The notes: a model not told the origin generated them from the sequence alone. A stretch of 64,000 nt of DNA from Roseivirga thermotolerans (GCF_014653175.1 NZ_BNAG01000001.1:620001-684000); one strand, 5' to 3'. Positions 37,367 to 48,780 are shown, counted from the first letter of the stretch. Numbers and translations: made by a program.

Positions 37367-40300
37367 ATGGCTACTAAGCTGTTCAAATACTACTTGCTTT
37401 CACTTTTCAATGCAACAAGGGTTTCTTTAGTCACTCTATTTGCACTGAGCGGCCTTTGCATATCTTTTGCGCAGACCGGCATTTCCACCATCAACACTAC
37501 CAACATTACCGGTACTTCTACCAACTACACTGCCACCGCTCCCAGCGATGCGGCCGATGTAGGAGGAAACAACGTAGTGGCCAATAATGAATACCGCGTA
37601 AATAACGGGCAAAACAATAACATCAGAGTTACCTCATATGTGGTTTCGGGTACAACATATGACAACTTTCTTGTGCCCGATACAGTGGCCATTCGAAGGA
37701 CAGACGGTAGCCGGTTCATTAACATTTGGTACGAACTCATAAATCCAATTCCCGTACCTGGCGGTGGGCTAGAAGACATTGACCTTGGCCCCGATGCTGT
37801 TGAAGATGCTGACCTTATCTATAAAAACAGAAATATTAACTCGGGCTACGACAACATTCTTGTCAATGAAGATGATGAAGGAGCAGGAACCATTCAGGCA
37901 CAGACCGAACGAGTGGACATTATTTGGTACACAGGTATAACCACTTGTGAACCGGACAATGCCATATTCCCGGTAATTGAACGAGGAGGCAATGACCGTT
38001 TCCAAATGGCTGCCATTACCTCACTCGATGCGAATGGCGATCCGGACGAGTTCACTAGTCTGGTGGCTGTTGAAGATGCCGACTGGCCGGGAACAGGCTC
38101 TTCTTTTGACAACTTTCTTATTCTCAGGAGACAAAATTTTGGCGATGACCCACTTCCACTTCTGGACATTGGTACCAACAGGGGGCAGTCGGCCCAAACG
38201 GTGCAAGGTGTAGCGGTTTCGTTTACGGAGTTGGGCATTACAGCCAATCAGGTGGTATACGGATACTCGCTTTTTGGCTATGATGTAAGTGCAGCCTCTC
38301 ATGACCTGACCGATATCTCTACCTTTCCTTCTACCACCCTGGCAAGCGAGGGCGGGCTAGACCTGGTAGCCGGAGTAACAGCAGCCGTATCTTCAGACAA
38401 CTGCCTTACCCCAGCCGTAGGCCCCGGAGGCTATAAGCAACCATTGGCCACCTGGCTTAAGGCTAATGAAACCGATGAGGTGACCAATAATACCGAAGGT
38501 TCGTCCGTGTCGTTGTGGGAAGACCACTGGACCGGTGGTCATGACTTTTCTACCGGAGCCGGAACACCCACCTACCGACTCACCACCAGCCAAATCAATT
38601 TCAACCAAACTGTTGATTTTACCACTTCCTCAACCTCTCTAACCACAGGAAACAACGAAGACTTCAACTCTTCTTCGTTCTACACTAAAAAAGGTATCAA
38701 CATTGCCTTTAGAACCGGTAATGCATTCGGCTTTACCAACCGCCAGGTGATTTACGAGCAAGGCGATGAAACTCGAGGCATAAATATTTACATGCGTTCA
38801 GGCAACTTGCATGTAACCGCCTGGAACCGAAACTCTGACGGGTCGGGTGCTCCCTGGAACAATGGAGCCAACGTAACTACCATTTCAAGCAGTACCTTAA
38901 GCGCCAGTACGGAATACATTGTTACTTTAGAACTGAACGGAAACAGCTCCGGCACCGGTACTCTCACGGCCTACTTAAACGGGCAAAGCATAGGAAGTAT
39001 TTCTAATGTTGGGCTCCTATATGATCATTCCAGTGGAGACATTGTACTGGGTGGAGCCGGAAGCGGTGATGGCACCCAATTCGATGATACCACTACAGAT
39101 ACCAATGTAAACTCATTCAGAGGTCAAATCTCTGAGTTCATTTACTGTAATGAACCCAGCACCTTTCCGGTAACCCAAAGAAGAAGAATTGAAAGCTACC
39201 TGGCCATTAAATATGGTATTACCCTAGATCAGTCTACAGCCATCAGTTATTACAATTCCAATGGCAACATAATATTCAACACCTCAGCAGCGGCCTCTAT
39301 TGGCGGCTATCTGGAATACAACAACGACATAGCCGGAATTGGACGTGACGATGGCTCTGAACTTGAGCAACTACAATCAAGAAGCGAAAACCTCAACTCC
39401 ATCATTACAATGAGTCGATCCACATCTTTCCCTAAAGACAATACCTGGTTGATTTGGGGAAATGACGGAGCCGCAGTGACCGATACCGAAACTTCTGATG
39501 TACCCCCAACCGTTCAGCAGCGTATTGAGCGAATATGGAGGGTAGCCGAAACCAATTCTTCCGGTAATGTGACCATCTCGTTCGATCTTTCTGAATTATC
39601 AGTCTCAGGCAGTCCGGGTCAAGATGATTACAGCCTTATTATTGCCGGCAACTCATCTGGTGGAGCCTTCACAAGTGCGCGAGTCATTACGGGCGGTACG
39701 GTATCGGGCAACACACTAACCTTTGAAAATATAGCCTTTGAAAATGGTGAATACTTCTCTCTTGGAACCGGATTCATTACTTGCGGGCCGGGAGGAGTTA
39801 CTTCCAACCTAAACTTATGGTTGAAAGCCAACCTGGGACCTAATACCCTGACCAACGGGGCTTCCGTTACTACCTGGGCCGACAGGGCTGGAAGCAATGA
39901 TGCCACTGATGCCGGTAACCCACCGAGCTTCCTTTCGAATGCTATAAACTTTAATCCGGCTATTGATTTTGATGGAACCAATGACAGACTGGACGGTTCC
40001 GCTGGTTTCTATTCAAACGGATACTACCTTGTTTTAACCCCAACAAACGACATTGACAATACGGTATTCCAAACGCCACTAGGTTTCGATGCAAGCACTG
40101 CTTCTGCCAATGTAAACCTGGGTGGTTTTATTATGGGTAATGCTTTCGGCATTGGAGATATACTCAGTCACGCCATTGGAGTAACCGGTGGCGGAACTCG
40201 CCACGTGCGCTACTACAACAACTCCAGTTACGTGTTTAACGGAGGCGAAACGCTGCTCTTCCAAGTGAGAGATAATTCCGGAGCTACTTCGAATGACATT

Positions 40301-43012
40301 TATCTCAATGGGGCCGTTATTACAGACGCCTCAAACTCTTCCGGTCTGGTCAGCGTAAGCGATGAAGCCTATTCTGTTGGCGACCTTGAACCCAACAACG
40401 GTGCCGGGCCGGCCTCTGCCCTATTCTATGGAAACATAGCTGAGGTAATCTCTTACAACGCCAGACCAACTGATGCCGAAAACGACAGGATTGAGTCCTA
40501 TTTGGCTCTAAAGTACGGTATTACCCTTGACCAGTCTACCGCAAGAGATTACGTAAACTCATCGGGCACCACTATTTGGGACGGAACTTCGGCCAACGAT
40601 CTATACGATAGTGATGTTGCCGGTATTGGTCGTGACGACAATGCATGCCTTGAACAGAAACAGTCGAAAAGTATTAACAGTGGCTCTATAGTTACCATGG
40701 GTCTGGGAGAAATTAGCACCTCTAACGCCTCCAATACGAACAGCTTTAGTGCCAACAACTCCTTCCTTATTTGGGGAAATGACGGTGGAGCAGCCAACAC
40801 TCCATTTAACACCGTAAGTCAGTTGCCGGGCAATGTGACCGAACGGTTAGGAACTATTTGGAGGGTTGATGAGACCGGAACAGTAGGTGATGTCTCCATC
40901 TCCTTCGATCTTACCGGACTCACCAGCTACACTAGCCGAAATAACTCTGACTATCAGCTCATCATAGGGCCAAACTCGCTCACTCCGGGAACCTCAGATC
41001 TCTCTTCGGCCAGCACATACTCAGGCGGTGTTTTCGATGGAGACGTAATTACTTTTAACAACATAGATTTTGGTGATGCAGAGTATTTTACCCTGGGTAC
41101 AGCCAGAGAAAGTTGTGGCCCTGGAGGTGTAACCGCTGCTGCCGGTTCAATGAGCGACAATATTGAGCTCTGGCTCAGGGCCAATGAAGGGACCAATACC
41201 ACTACTGATGGAGCCAACATAACCAGTTGGAGTGACCAAAGCGGCAACGCACGAGATGCTGCTACAGCCAATTTAGGCGGCTCTAGCCTGGTATCACCTA
41301 CATTCGAAACCAACGAATTTAACTTTAACCCGGGTATTCGCTTCTACGACCCTAGCTCAACCAATGGAGTCTATATGCAAACCTCGGGCAGTCATTCTGT
41401 AAGTGGCGACATGTCTATTATTGTTGTCTTTAAATCAGGTCAGGCCTTTGGCTCTTCTACTGACTTTGAAGATGCTCCGGTTTTCTTAAGCACAGGAACC
41501 AACTCAGTTACCACCGATTATGGTGTGGGTATAGCCTCTGGCCGACTGCACGCCAACCTGGATAACAACTCAACATTAACCGCTCGATCGGGAACCTCTC
41601 CTTTGTATAACACTTTAGAGCCGTTTATTACAACCGTAACGCGGGAGCAGGCCGCATCGGGAGCTGTAAACCTATATGCCAATTCGGCCAGCGTAAACTC
41701 ACTGTCTAATACCTCCTCTAATACGGCTCTTAATGCAGCAACCACCTGGGCCATAGGCAACCACGTGGACGGAAACGTGAGCTCTCAACTCAGTGGACGT
41801 ATTGCCGAGGTACTGGTCTTCAGCGAAATTCTTACTGCAACTGAGCGTCAGCGAATAGAATCTTATCTGGCACTGAAGTATGGAATTACACGCGATGTAG
41901 CTTCGCTGGGCGCTTCGGAACAAGACTATCTGGCCTCAGACGGAAGCACCATTTTTTGGGACTGGAGCGAAAACACTAGCTACAATAGCGATATTGCAGG
42001 CATTGGTAGGGATGATGGAAGCTGCCTGGCGCAAACCATCTCCAAAAGTGAAAATGACGATGCCATGGTAACCATGCAAGTGGCCTCTTTCGGAACGGAT
42101 AACTCCTTCTTACTTTGGGCCAACGACAATGCAGCCATTGAAAACCCGGACAACGAAGAGTTTAACCGGGCCAGTTATAGCAGCAGGCTTAACCGCGAGT
42201 GGAGAGTGCAAGAAACAGGCACCGTGGGAACTACAACCATTACCTTCGACTTATCTAACGTAAGTGGTCCTTCCGGGCTTGCCACAAACAACCTCAACCA
42301 GGTGGTAATGTTGGTAGATTCAGACGGGGATTTCTCTAGTGGCGAAACCGCCATTACATCTAGCTCCGTTGATGCGGTGAACAAAACCATTACCTTCCAA
42401 TACAACTTTACTGACGGGCAGTTCTTTACCCTGGCCTCTTATGAAGCATATGCCCTTCCAATTGAGCTACTTTCTTTCAATGCCTCTGCCATTTCCGATC
42501 AGGTATTCCTTTCATGGACGACCAGTTCGGAAACCAATAACTCTCACTTCTCTATAGAAAGAAGTACCAATGGTGAAACCTTTGAGTCCATTGGTGAAAT
42601 TGAAGGTGCCGGAAACAGTGCTATGGTAATACGGTATAAGTTTACTGACCGCTCTCCGGAGCCAGGTAGAAACTTCTATCGACTCAAGCAGTACGATTAC
42701 AACGGAAATTATAGCCATACTGAAACCAAAAGCGTTTTAATAATCCACAATGCGGAATATCGACTGAGCATAAGACCAAACCCAGTTAGAAAAGACGAAA
42801 AAGTTATCATAGAATATAAAGTTCCATCAAACACAACAGCCCATCTGTCCGTTATAAGCATGCAAGGACAGGTGCTTATTAGTGAAAAACTCAACACTGA
42901 TAAGAGCGAGTACACAGCTGAGGCAAGTATTTTCTCGCAAGGAGTATACTTGGTAACTATAAAAACAGCAGAAGGCAAAAGGCTAACGGAGCGGTTAATT
43001 GTGACCAATTAG
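37367..43012 (+). CDS. Giant T9SS-exported LamG-module protein B
   Basis: 1881 residues from ATG 37367, chosen over an in-frame GTG at 37349 because AAGGAGA lies just upstream, a rare good Shine-Dalgarno for this genome. Signal peptide ends near SFAQ. Paralogue of A with the same N-terminal domain, including TDGSRFINIWYEL. Three modules begin near residues 351, 805 and 1249, with GIGRDD at about 655, 1083 and 1542. ALPIELLSFNASA near 1696 and a type A tail from about 1802 (IRPNPV). Middle and last modules carry the class-specific signatures CLEQKQSKS and SCLAQ..SKSENDDA. Likely a surface adhesin or polysaccharide-binding protein; ligand unknown. Gap to gene A is 237 bases with no consensus promoter seen. 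Confidence 0.85.
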   Translation: MATKLFKYYLLSLFNATRVSLVTLFALSGLCISFAQTGISTINTTNITGTSTNYTATAPSDAADVGGNNVVANNEYRVNNGQNNNIRVTSYVVSGTTYDNFLVPDTVAIRRTDGSRFINIWYELINPIPVPGGGLEDIDLGPDAVEDADLIYKNRNINSGYDNILVNEDDEGAGTIQAQTERVDIIWYTGITTCEPDNAIFPVIERGGNDRFQMAAITSLDANGDPDEFTSLVAVEDADWPGTGSSFDNFLILRRQNFGDDPLPLLDIGTNRGQSAQTVQGVAVSFTELGITANQVVYGYSLFGYDVSAASHDLTDISTFPSTTLASEGGLDLVAGVTAAVSSDNCLTPAVGPGGYKQPLATWLKANETDEVTNNTEGSSVSLWEDHWTGGHDFSTGAGTPTYRLTTSQINFNQTVDFTTSSTSLTTGNNEDFNSSSFYTKKGINIAFRTGNAFGFTNRQVIYEQGDETRGINIYMRSGNLHVTAWNRNSDGSGAPWNNGANVTTISSSTLSASTEYIVTLELNGNSSGTGTLTAYLNGQSIGSISNVGLLYDHSSGDIVLGGAGSGDGTQFDDTTTDTNVNSFRGQISEFIYCNEPSTFPVTQRRRIESYLAIKYGITLDQSTAISYYNSNGNIIFNTSAAASIGGYLEYNNDIAGIGRDDGSELEQLQSRSENLNSIITMSRSTSFPKDNTWLIWGNDGAAVTDTETSDVPPTVQQRIERIWRVAETNSSGNVTISFDLSELSVSGSPGQDDYSLIIAGNSSGGAFTSARVITGGTVSGNTLTFENIAFENGEYFSLGTGFITCGPGGVTSNLNLWLKANLGPNTLTNGASVTTWADRAGSNDATDAGNPPSFLSNAINFNPAIDFDGTNDRLDGSAGFYSNGYYLVLTPTNDIDNTVFQTPLGFDASTASANVNLGGFIMGNAFGIGDILSHAIGVTGGGTRHVRYYNNSSYVFNGGETLLFQVRDNSGATSNDIYLNGAVITDASNSSGLVSVSDEAYSVGDLEPNNGAGPASALFYGNIAEVISYNARPTDAENDRIESYLALKYGITLDQSTARDYVNSSGTTIWDGTSANDLYDSDVAGIGRDDNACLEQKQSKSINSGSIVTMGLGEISTSNASNTNSFSANNSFLIWGNDGGAANTPFNTVSQLPGNVTERLGTIWRVDETGTVGDVSISFDLTGLTSYTSRNNSDYQLIIGPNSLTPGTSDLSSASTYSGGVFDGDVITFNNIDFGDAEYFTLGTARESCGPGGVTAAAGSMSDNIELWLRANEGTNTTTDGANITSWSDQSGNARDAATANLGGSSLVSPTFETNEFNFNPGIRFYDPSSTNGVYMQTSGSHSVSGDMSIIVVFKSGQAFGSSTDFEDAPVFLSTGTNSVTTDYGVGIASGRLHANLDNNSTLTARSGTSPLYNTLEPFITTVTREQAASGAVNLYANSASVNSLSNTSSNTALNAATTWAIGNHVDGNVSSQLSGRIAEVLVFSEILTATERQRIESYLALKYGITRDVASLGASEQDYLASDGSTIFWDWSENTSYNSDIAGIGRDDGSCLAQTISKSENDDAMVTMQVASFGTDNSFLLWANDNAAIENPDNEEFNRASYSSRLNREWRVQETGTVGTTTITFDLSNVSGPSGLATNNLNQVVMLVDSDGDFSSGETAITSSSVDAVNKTITFQYNFTDGQFFTLASYEAYALPIELLSFNASAISDQVFLSWTTSSETNNSHFSIERSTNGETFESIGEIEGAGNSAMVIRYKFTDRSPEPGRNFYRLKQYDYNGNYSHTETKSVLIIHNAEYRLSIRPNPVRKDEKVIIEYKVPSNTTAHLSVISMQGQVLISEKLNTDKSEYTAEASIFSQGVYLVTIKTAEGKRLTERLIVTN

Positions 43013-43296
43013 CCAAATTTGCCCGAAATTACTTCCCACCATGAAGTAGCTGTTCCAATATTGGGAAAAAATTGCTGGTCAATTGTTTTAGAATTCCCAT
43101 TAAATCCTCCATTTTTGTGGCTCTGACCTCAACCTATCCTTTTTGGCACAGAATTGCGTACCTCAACCTTGCAGTTTCAAAGTGCCGTGTACAACCATAA
43201 CCATATTAATTTGAATACTGCTTTTGATTAAAGCGAATGACTGAGGTAAGACTAATGGTGCCCTTTGGTGCCCACCTAAATGTTGGACTACTCACC

Positions 43297-46200
43297 ATGA
43301 GAAGAGCGTTTTTCTTACTCAGCTTATTGCTATTGGCCTTAGTTTCCAAAGCTCAAACGGGCATAAGTGCCATTAATGTTACCTCTGCTACTCCAACTAG
43401 CTCCTCATACTCACAAACAGCTCCCAGTGATGCGAGCAACGACATTCAGCCGCTTTCTTCTTACACCATTAACAATGGTCAGGGTAACAACCTAAACATT
43501 AGTAGCTACACCGTTAGCGGAACAACTTACAACAACTTCCTAACTCCCGATACGCTGGCCATTAGACGAACAGACGGTAGCCGGTTCATTAATATTTGGT
43601 ATACATTAATCACCGACCCTAACCCGGGCGGCAGCCCCACGTTTTCCTTAAACCTGGATCCTGAGGCAGTAATTGACGCTGACGAAATCTATAAACTAAG
43701 GTCGGTAAATGCCGGGTATGACAATATTTTGGTAAATGTGGATGATCAGGCGGGTGGTAGTATCCAGGCTCAAACCGAGCGTGTAGATATTATATGGTAC
43801 ACCGGCATTGTAACCTGCGAACCTGACAATGCTATTTTTCCTGTAGTAGAACGTGGCGGAAATGATGAAATAAAAGTAGCGGCCATCACTTCACTCGACA
43901 TAAACGGAGACCCCGATGGCTATTCCAGCATGGTGTTAATTCAGGATTCGGATTGGCCGCAAGCAGGCCAAACCTTTAACAACTACCTTATTCTACGAAG
44001 GCAAACGGTGGGGCAGAACCCACTGCCGCTCATTAACATTGGTACTTTTGTCGGCCAGACATCGCAAACGGTTCAGGGAGTGGCCGTTTCATTCACTGAG
44101 TTGGGCATTGCCCCTAATCAGGTAGTTTATGGTTACTCTATCTTTGCTTCAGACGTAGACGATGCTGTTCACGATTTAACAGACATTTCAACCTTTCCTA
44201 CCAATACAACTGCGGCCAACTCAGGGCTCGACCTTGTGGCCGGAGTAACCGCGGCTGTTTCTTCCGATGAGTGTCTTACTCCTGCGATAGGCCCCGGAGG
44301 TTACAAAGCCGCACTCGCCACCTGGCTAAAAGCCAATGAAACGGATGATGTAACTACCTCCACAGAAGGTTCTACAGTTACTGACTGGCAAGACCACTGG
44401 ATTGGCAATCATGACTTTACTACTGATGGAACAGCCCCGCTTTATAGAAGCACATCTTCTACCATCAACTTTAACGAAACGGTAGATTTTACCACTACCA
44501 ACAGAGGCCTTACCACCACGAACAATACTGATTTTAATACCTCTACCTTCTACACTCGCAAGGGAATCAACTTTGCGTTTAGAACAAATACCACCGACAT
44601 TACTACCCGACAGGTGATTTATGAGCAAGGTGGTGCTTCAAGAGGGATTAACATTTACATTGAAAGCGGAAGTTTGCATGTGCATGCATGGAACAGAAAC
44701 AACGATGGTGCCGGTGCACCTTGGAACACTTCGGACAACACCATTAGTACTTCTATTGCAGCCAATACAGAATACATTCTAACCGCAGAGCTTGATGGCA
44801 ACAGCTCTACTACCGGTGCACTCCGAGCCTATCTCAACGGACAAAGTTTTGGTACACTCTCTAATGTAGGGTTACTTTACACTCATACGGGAGACATCAC
44901 TTTTGGCCGTTCCGGTGGTGGAACACGCTACAGCAACGGATCGGAAAGCAACAACAATAGCTTTAGTGGCGAGATTTCTGAGTTTATTTACTGCAACGAA
45001 CCCGGGTCGTTCCCATTGGCTCAACGCAACAGAATAGAAAGCTATCTGGCCATAAAATATGGCATTACGTTAAACCAAAGTTCACCCTACAACTACGTGA
45101 ATGCAGCAGGAGAAGTAATATTCAACACTACTCTGAATGCCTCATTAGGTGGCTATTTAGAGTTCAACAGAGACATTGCCGGTATTGGCCGAAACGATGC
45201 TTCTGAACTTGACCAGAGAGAATCGCGTAGCGAAAACTTTAACTCTATTGTGACCGTGAACAATGGAGGCTCCTTCTCTTCAGACAATACCTGGTTTATT
45301 TGGGGTAACGATGGAGGCGATGCCAATGACTTGACTCCGGCAACAGATACTCCTCCACTAATCTCAAATAGAATTGACCGTGTATGGCGTGTTGCCGAAA
45401 CCGGAGAAACCGGAAACAACAGCATTAGCTTCGACTTAAACGAAATTACATTTAGCGGCAGCCCAGGAGCAACAGATATTAGCCTTCTGGTAGCCAGCAA
45501 CTCTTCGGGGGGTAATTTTTCAAGTGCAACCATACTCACTGGCGGAGTAATTGTAGGCAACACCATCACTTTCAGCAACGTTAACCTGGCCGATGGTGAG
45601 TACTTTACACTGGGCACCGGTTTCATTTCGTGTGCACCCGGTAATGTAGACACCAATCTTTCGCTGTGGTTAAAGGCCGATTTCGGCACCAATAGTACTT
45701 CTGGTGAAGTTACCTCATGGGCCGATCAGGCCGGTAGCAACAATGCCACCGGAACTACCGGAACCGTTCCAAGCTACTCGTCTAATACCATTAACTTCAA
45801 TCCTGCTCTGGACTTTGATGGAGTTGATAACGTACTGACAGCCAACGCAGGCATGTCTACTCATGGCTACTACCTTGTTTTGGTACCAGATAACAACATT
45901 ACCAGTGCCTCAGGATATCAGGTGCCTTTAGGTTTCGATGATTCTTCTGTGTCGCCTTCGAGCAGTATTGGAGGGTTTGCCATTGGCAACCTGTATGGTA
46001 GCATCGATGATATTATATCGCATACCGTAGGTAATGGTGCAGTGGGTTATGGTCGTCAGGAAATCAATAACCTTAAAACATTGAGCTCGGGTATTCCGCT
46101 AATGTTTGAGGTACGCGAAAACTCAGGAGCCTCTCAAGCCAATATTTCTCAAAACGGGCTGGCTGTTGATAACAACAACGGAGGAAGCTACCTGGCTGCA

Positions 46201-48780
46201 ACCAATGAAGAATATGCCATTGGACGGTTTGAAACTCCTAACGACTTTAGTCTTACCGGGTTCTTTGATGGTAAAGTAGCTGAAATCATCTCCTACTCGG
46301 CCAGACCCAGTGATGCCGAAAGCGAGCGAATTCAATCCTATCTGGCCATTAAATATGGTATCACTATTGACCAGACTACCGGTCAAAACTATGTAAACTC
46401 AGCAGGCTCTACCATTTGGGATGCCACTACCAATGCCACCTATAACAATGACATTGCGGGCATTGGGCGCGATGACAACTCATGTCTTGAGCAAAAGCAA
46501 TCGAAGAGCGTAAACTCAGGCAGCATAGTTACTATAGGCAATGGAGGCATCTATACAGACAATGCCACCAACCCGAATAGCTTCTCAGCCGACCAATCAT
46601 TCCTTGTTTGGGGTAATGATGGAGCCGACCCGGCACAGTCTAACGCCAATACATTAGACGTTCCCGGCAACGTAACAGAGCGTATGGAAACCATTTGGAG
46701 GGTAGATGAAACAGGTACTGTTGGAAACACCTCTGTTTCGTTCGACTTAACAGGGCTGGGCTATTCATCTGTAGCCTCAGACTTCCAGCTTATTGTTTCT
46801 TCCAGTGCTACTATGGCCTCAGGAACCACTATCTCTGGAGGAACATTCAATGGCAACGTACTTACTTTCAATAATGTAGACTTTGCGGATGGCGATTTCT
46901 TTACGCTCGGAACAGCCCGCACGGCTTGTGGCCCCGGAGGAGTGACAACCGATTTGGCCTTGTGGCTTAAAGCCAATGAGGGCACCAGTACAACTACAGA
47001 CAACACCGATTTGGCCTCATGGAACGACTTTAGCGGAAACAACAGAAATGCTGTAGAAACCAACATGGCGGGTGGAGCTCCGGTAGAGCCTACTTACCAA
47101 ACCAACGAAATTAACTTTAACCCTGCTATTCAGTTTACTGATCCTAGTTCAAACAATGCCTCCTTCATGTTGACCACCAATGGAAACAATGTGAGCGGAG
47201 ACTTTACTCTCATTACAATTTTCGAATCGGGACAAAGCGGTGGTAGCACTACTAATTTTGAAGATGCGCCAATATTGTTGGGTGCGGGTACTTCGGGCAC
47301 GAACCTGGACTATGGATTAGGCTTCTCCGGAGGACGAATACATCTTAACGCTGCCAACAACCAGTCACTTACTGTGCGAAGTACTTCGGGAACATCTTAC
47401 ATAGACCTGGAACCTTATATGGTTACCGCCACGCGGGTTCAGTCGTCCGGAGCAGTGGCACTCTTTATCAACTCGGCCACAAACGCCACTGCTACAGGGG
47501 GCACCAACTCCTTCACCAACCCCACTGCCTTTGGTATTGGTAACAACCCGGACCCCACCGTTGGCTCGCAATTCAATGGAAGAATAGCCGAATCAATCGT
47601 ATTCTCTGATGACCTAACGAGCAACGAAAGGCAACGGGTTGAATCTTATTTGGCACTTAAATATGGTATAACTCGCAATACCACGGCCGATTATTTGGCT
47701 TCTGATGGAGGAACCATTTGGAGCTATACTTCCGATGCGGCTTACAATAGCGACATTGCTGGTATAGGAAGAGATGATGGCAGTTGCTTGGTTCAACTGA
47801 AGTCGAAAAGTGAAAACAACGATGCCCTGGTAACCATGTCCATTCCTTCGTTCTCTGCAGACGATTCGTTCCTTATCTGGGGCAATGACAACGCGCCTAT
47901 AGAAAACCCTGACAACAGAGAATTTAACAGTAGTCAGGTAAAGAGCAGGCTAAATAGAGAGTGGCATGTACAAGAAACCGGTACAGTGGGCAACATTACC
48001 CTCACTTATGACCTTTCGACCATTTCCGGACCCTCAGGAATTGGAACGAACAACCTCAATCAGGTAAGGCTTATGGTCGATGACGATGGAGACTTTACTT
48101 CGGGTGTAACCCTCATTTCTCCTTCGTCTATAAACGCTGCGGCAAAAACCGTTTCGTTTACTGTAAACTTTACCAACGGACAATACTTTACCCTGGGATC
48201 AGAAGAGGTGGCTGCACTGCCTATCGACTTAATTTCGTTTTCTGCCCGACTGCTTGAAATCAATACTGTTCGACTGCACTGGACCACTGCTGCAGAGCAA
48301 AACAATGCCTACTTTACAGTAGAGAGAAGTCAGGATGGACAGAATTTTGACGCCATAGGTATAGTTGAAGGTGCGGGTGAATCTTCGAGCATCAGAACCT
48401 ATCAGCTTACTGACCACAACCCACCGCAAGGACTTACCTACTACAGGCTCAAACAAACCGATTTCAATGGAGATTCTGAATACTCAGAGCTAGTCTCTGT
48501 CTTTATTGAGTCCAGCCTTAATCACCAATATGTGCTTTACCCTAATCCGGTAAGTCTGGGTGAATCGGTGACTATACGCTATACGGTAGACAGGAATCAG
48601 GAAGTATTTATAGAAGTACTGGATATGAAGGGGCGTTCGCTTTACGGGCAAGAGCAGCTTCTTTCCGTCCGGGGTAGTTCATTGAGCATCCCTACCAAAG
48701 GGCTGAACCGGGGACTGAACCTTATAAAGATTACCGATAGCAACGGTCATACCACCACTCTCAAACTGCTGGTCGAATAG
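43297..48780 (+). CDS. Giant T9SS-exported LamG-module protein C
   Basis: 1827 residues from ATG 43297, which gives a standard signal peptide MRRAFFLLSLLLLALVSKAQ; a longer frame from ATG 43237 adds 20 residues before it. N-terminal domain and three modules (starting near 330, 779 and 1210; GIGRDD or GIGRND at about 626, 1053 and 1487) as in B. ALPIDLISFSARL near 1640 and type A tail from about 1746 (LYPNPV). B and C share long DNA stretches, for example around ACAGACGGTAGCCGGTTCAT, showing recent duplication or conversion. It ends immediately beside the convergent methyltransferase gene, with no base between stops. Confidence 0.85.
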   Translation: MRRAFFLLSLLLLALVSKAQTGISAINVTSATPTSSSYSQTAPSDASNDIQPLSSYTINNGQGNNLNISSYTVSGTTYNNFLTPDTLAIRRTDGSRFINIWYTLITDPNPGGSPTFSLNLDPEAVIDADEIYKLRSVNAGYDNILVNVDDQAGGSIQAQTERVDIIWYTGIVTCEPDNAIFPVVERGGNDEIKVAAITSLDINGDPDGYSSMVLIQDSDWPQAGQTFNNYLILRRQTVGQNPLPLINIGTFVGQTSQTVQGVAVSFTELGIAPNQVVYGYSIFASDVDDAVHDLTDISTFPTNTTAANSGLDLVAGVTAAVSSDECLTPAIGPGGYKAALATWLKANETDDVTTSTEGSTVTDWQDHWIGNHDFTTDGTAPLYRSTSSTINFNETVDFTTTNRGLTTTNNTDFNTSTFYTRKGINFAFRTNTTDITTRQVIYEQGGASRGINIYIESGSLHVHAWNRNNDGAGAPWNTSDNTISTSIAANTEYILTAELDGNSSTTGALRAYLNGQSFGTLSNVGLLYTHTGDITFGRSGGGTRYSNGSESNNNSFSGEISEFIYCNEPGSFPLAQRNRIESYLAIKYGITLNQSSPYNYVNAAGEVIFNTTLNASLGGYLEFNRDIAGIGRNDASELDQRESRSENFNSIVTVNNGGSFSSDNTWFIWGNDGGDANDLTPATDTPPLISNRIDRVWRVAETGETGNNSISFDLNEITFSGSPGATDISLLVASNSSGGNFSSATILTGGVIVGNTITFSNVNLADGEYFTLGTGFISCAPGNVDTNLSLWLKADFGTNSTSGEVTSWADQAGSNNATGTTGTVPSYSSNTINFNPALDFDGVDNVLTANAGMSTHGYYLVLVPDNNITSASGYQVPLGFDDSSVSPSSSIGGFAIGNLYGSIDDIISHTVGNGAVGYGRQEINNLKTLSSGIPLMFEVRENSGASQANISQNGLAVDNNNGGSYLAATNEEYAIGRFETPNDFSLTGFFDGKVAEIISYSARPSDAESERIQSYLAIKYGITIDQTTGQNYVNSAGSTIWDATTNATYNNDIAGIGRDDNSCLEQKQSKSVNSGSIVTIGNGGIYTDNATNPNSFSADQSFLVWGNDGADPAQSNANTLDVPGNVTERMETIWRVDETGTVGNTSVSFDLTGLGYSSVASDFQLIVSSSATMASGTTISGGTFNGNVLTFNNVDFADGDFFTLGTARTACGPGGVTTDLALWLKANEGTSTTTDNTDLASWNDFSGNNRNAVETNMAGGAPVEPTYQTNEINFNPAIQFTDPSSNNASFMLTTNGNNVSGDFTLITIFESGQSGGSTTNFEDAPILLGAGTSGTNLDYGLGFSGGRIHLNAANNQSLTVRSTSGTSYIDLEPYMVTATRVQSSGAVALFINSATNATATGGTNSFTNPTAFGIGNNPDPTVGSQFNGRIAESIVFSDDLTSNERQRVESYLALKYGITRNTTADYLASDGGTIWSYTSDAAYNSDIAGIGRDDGSCLVQLKSKSENNDALVTMSIPSFSADDSFLIWGNDNAPIENPDNREFNSSQVKSRLNREWHVQETGTVGNITLTYDLSTISGPSGIGTNNLNQVRLMVDDDGDFTSGVTLISPSSINAAAKTVSFTVNFTNGQYFTLGSEEVAALPIDLISFSARLLEINTVRLHWTTAAEQNNAYFTVERSQDGQNFDAIGIVEGAGESSSIRTYQLTDHNPPQGLTYYRLKQTDFNGDSEYSELVSVFIESSLNHQYVLYPNPVSLGESVTIRYTVDRNQEVFIEVLDMKGRSLYGQEQLLSVRGSSLSIPTKGLNRGLNLIKITDSNGHTTTLKLLVE

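Larger units (their letters stand above)
30173..48780 (+). repeat. Tandem array of three paralogous genes with ten internal modules
   Basis: The three giant genes lie head-to-tail with gaps of 237 and 284 bases. Ten LamG plus GIGRDD modules (4+3+3), of roughly 400-480 residues each, make up most of 18.6 kb. Class signatures differ by position: first modules have 'SE..Q..SQ/RSEN', middle ones 'CLEQKQS/RS.NS', last ones 'SC..Q..SKSEN.DA'. The arrangement indicates whole-gene duplication of an already multi-module ancestor, with one extra middle-class module in A. Confidence 0.85.
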
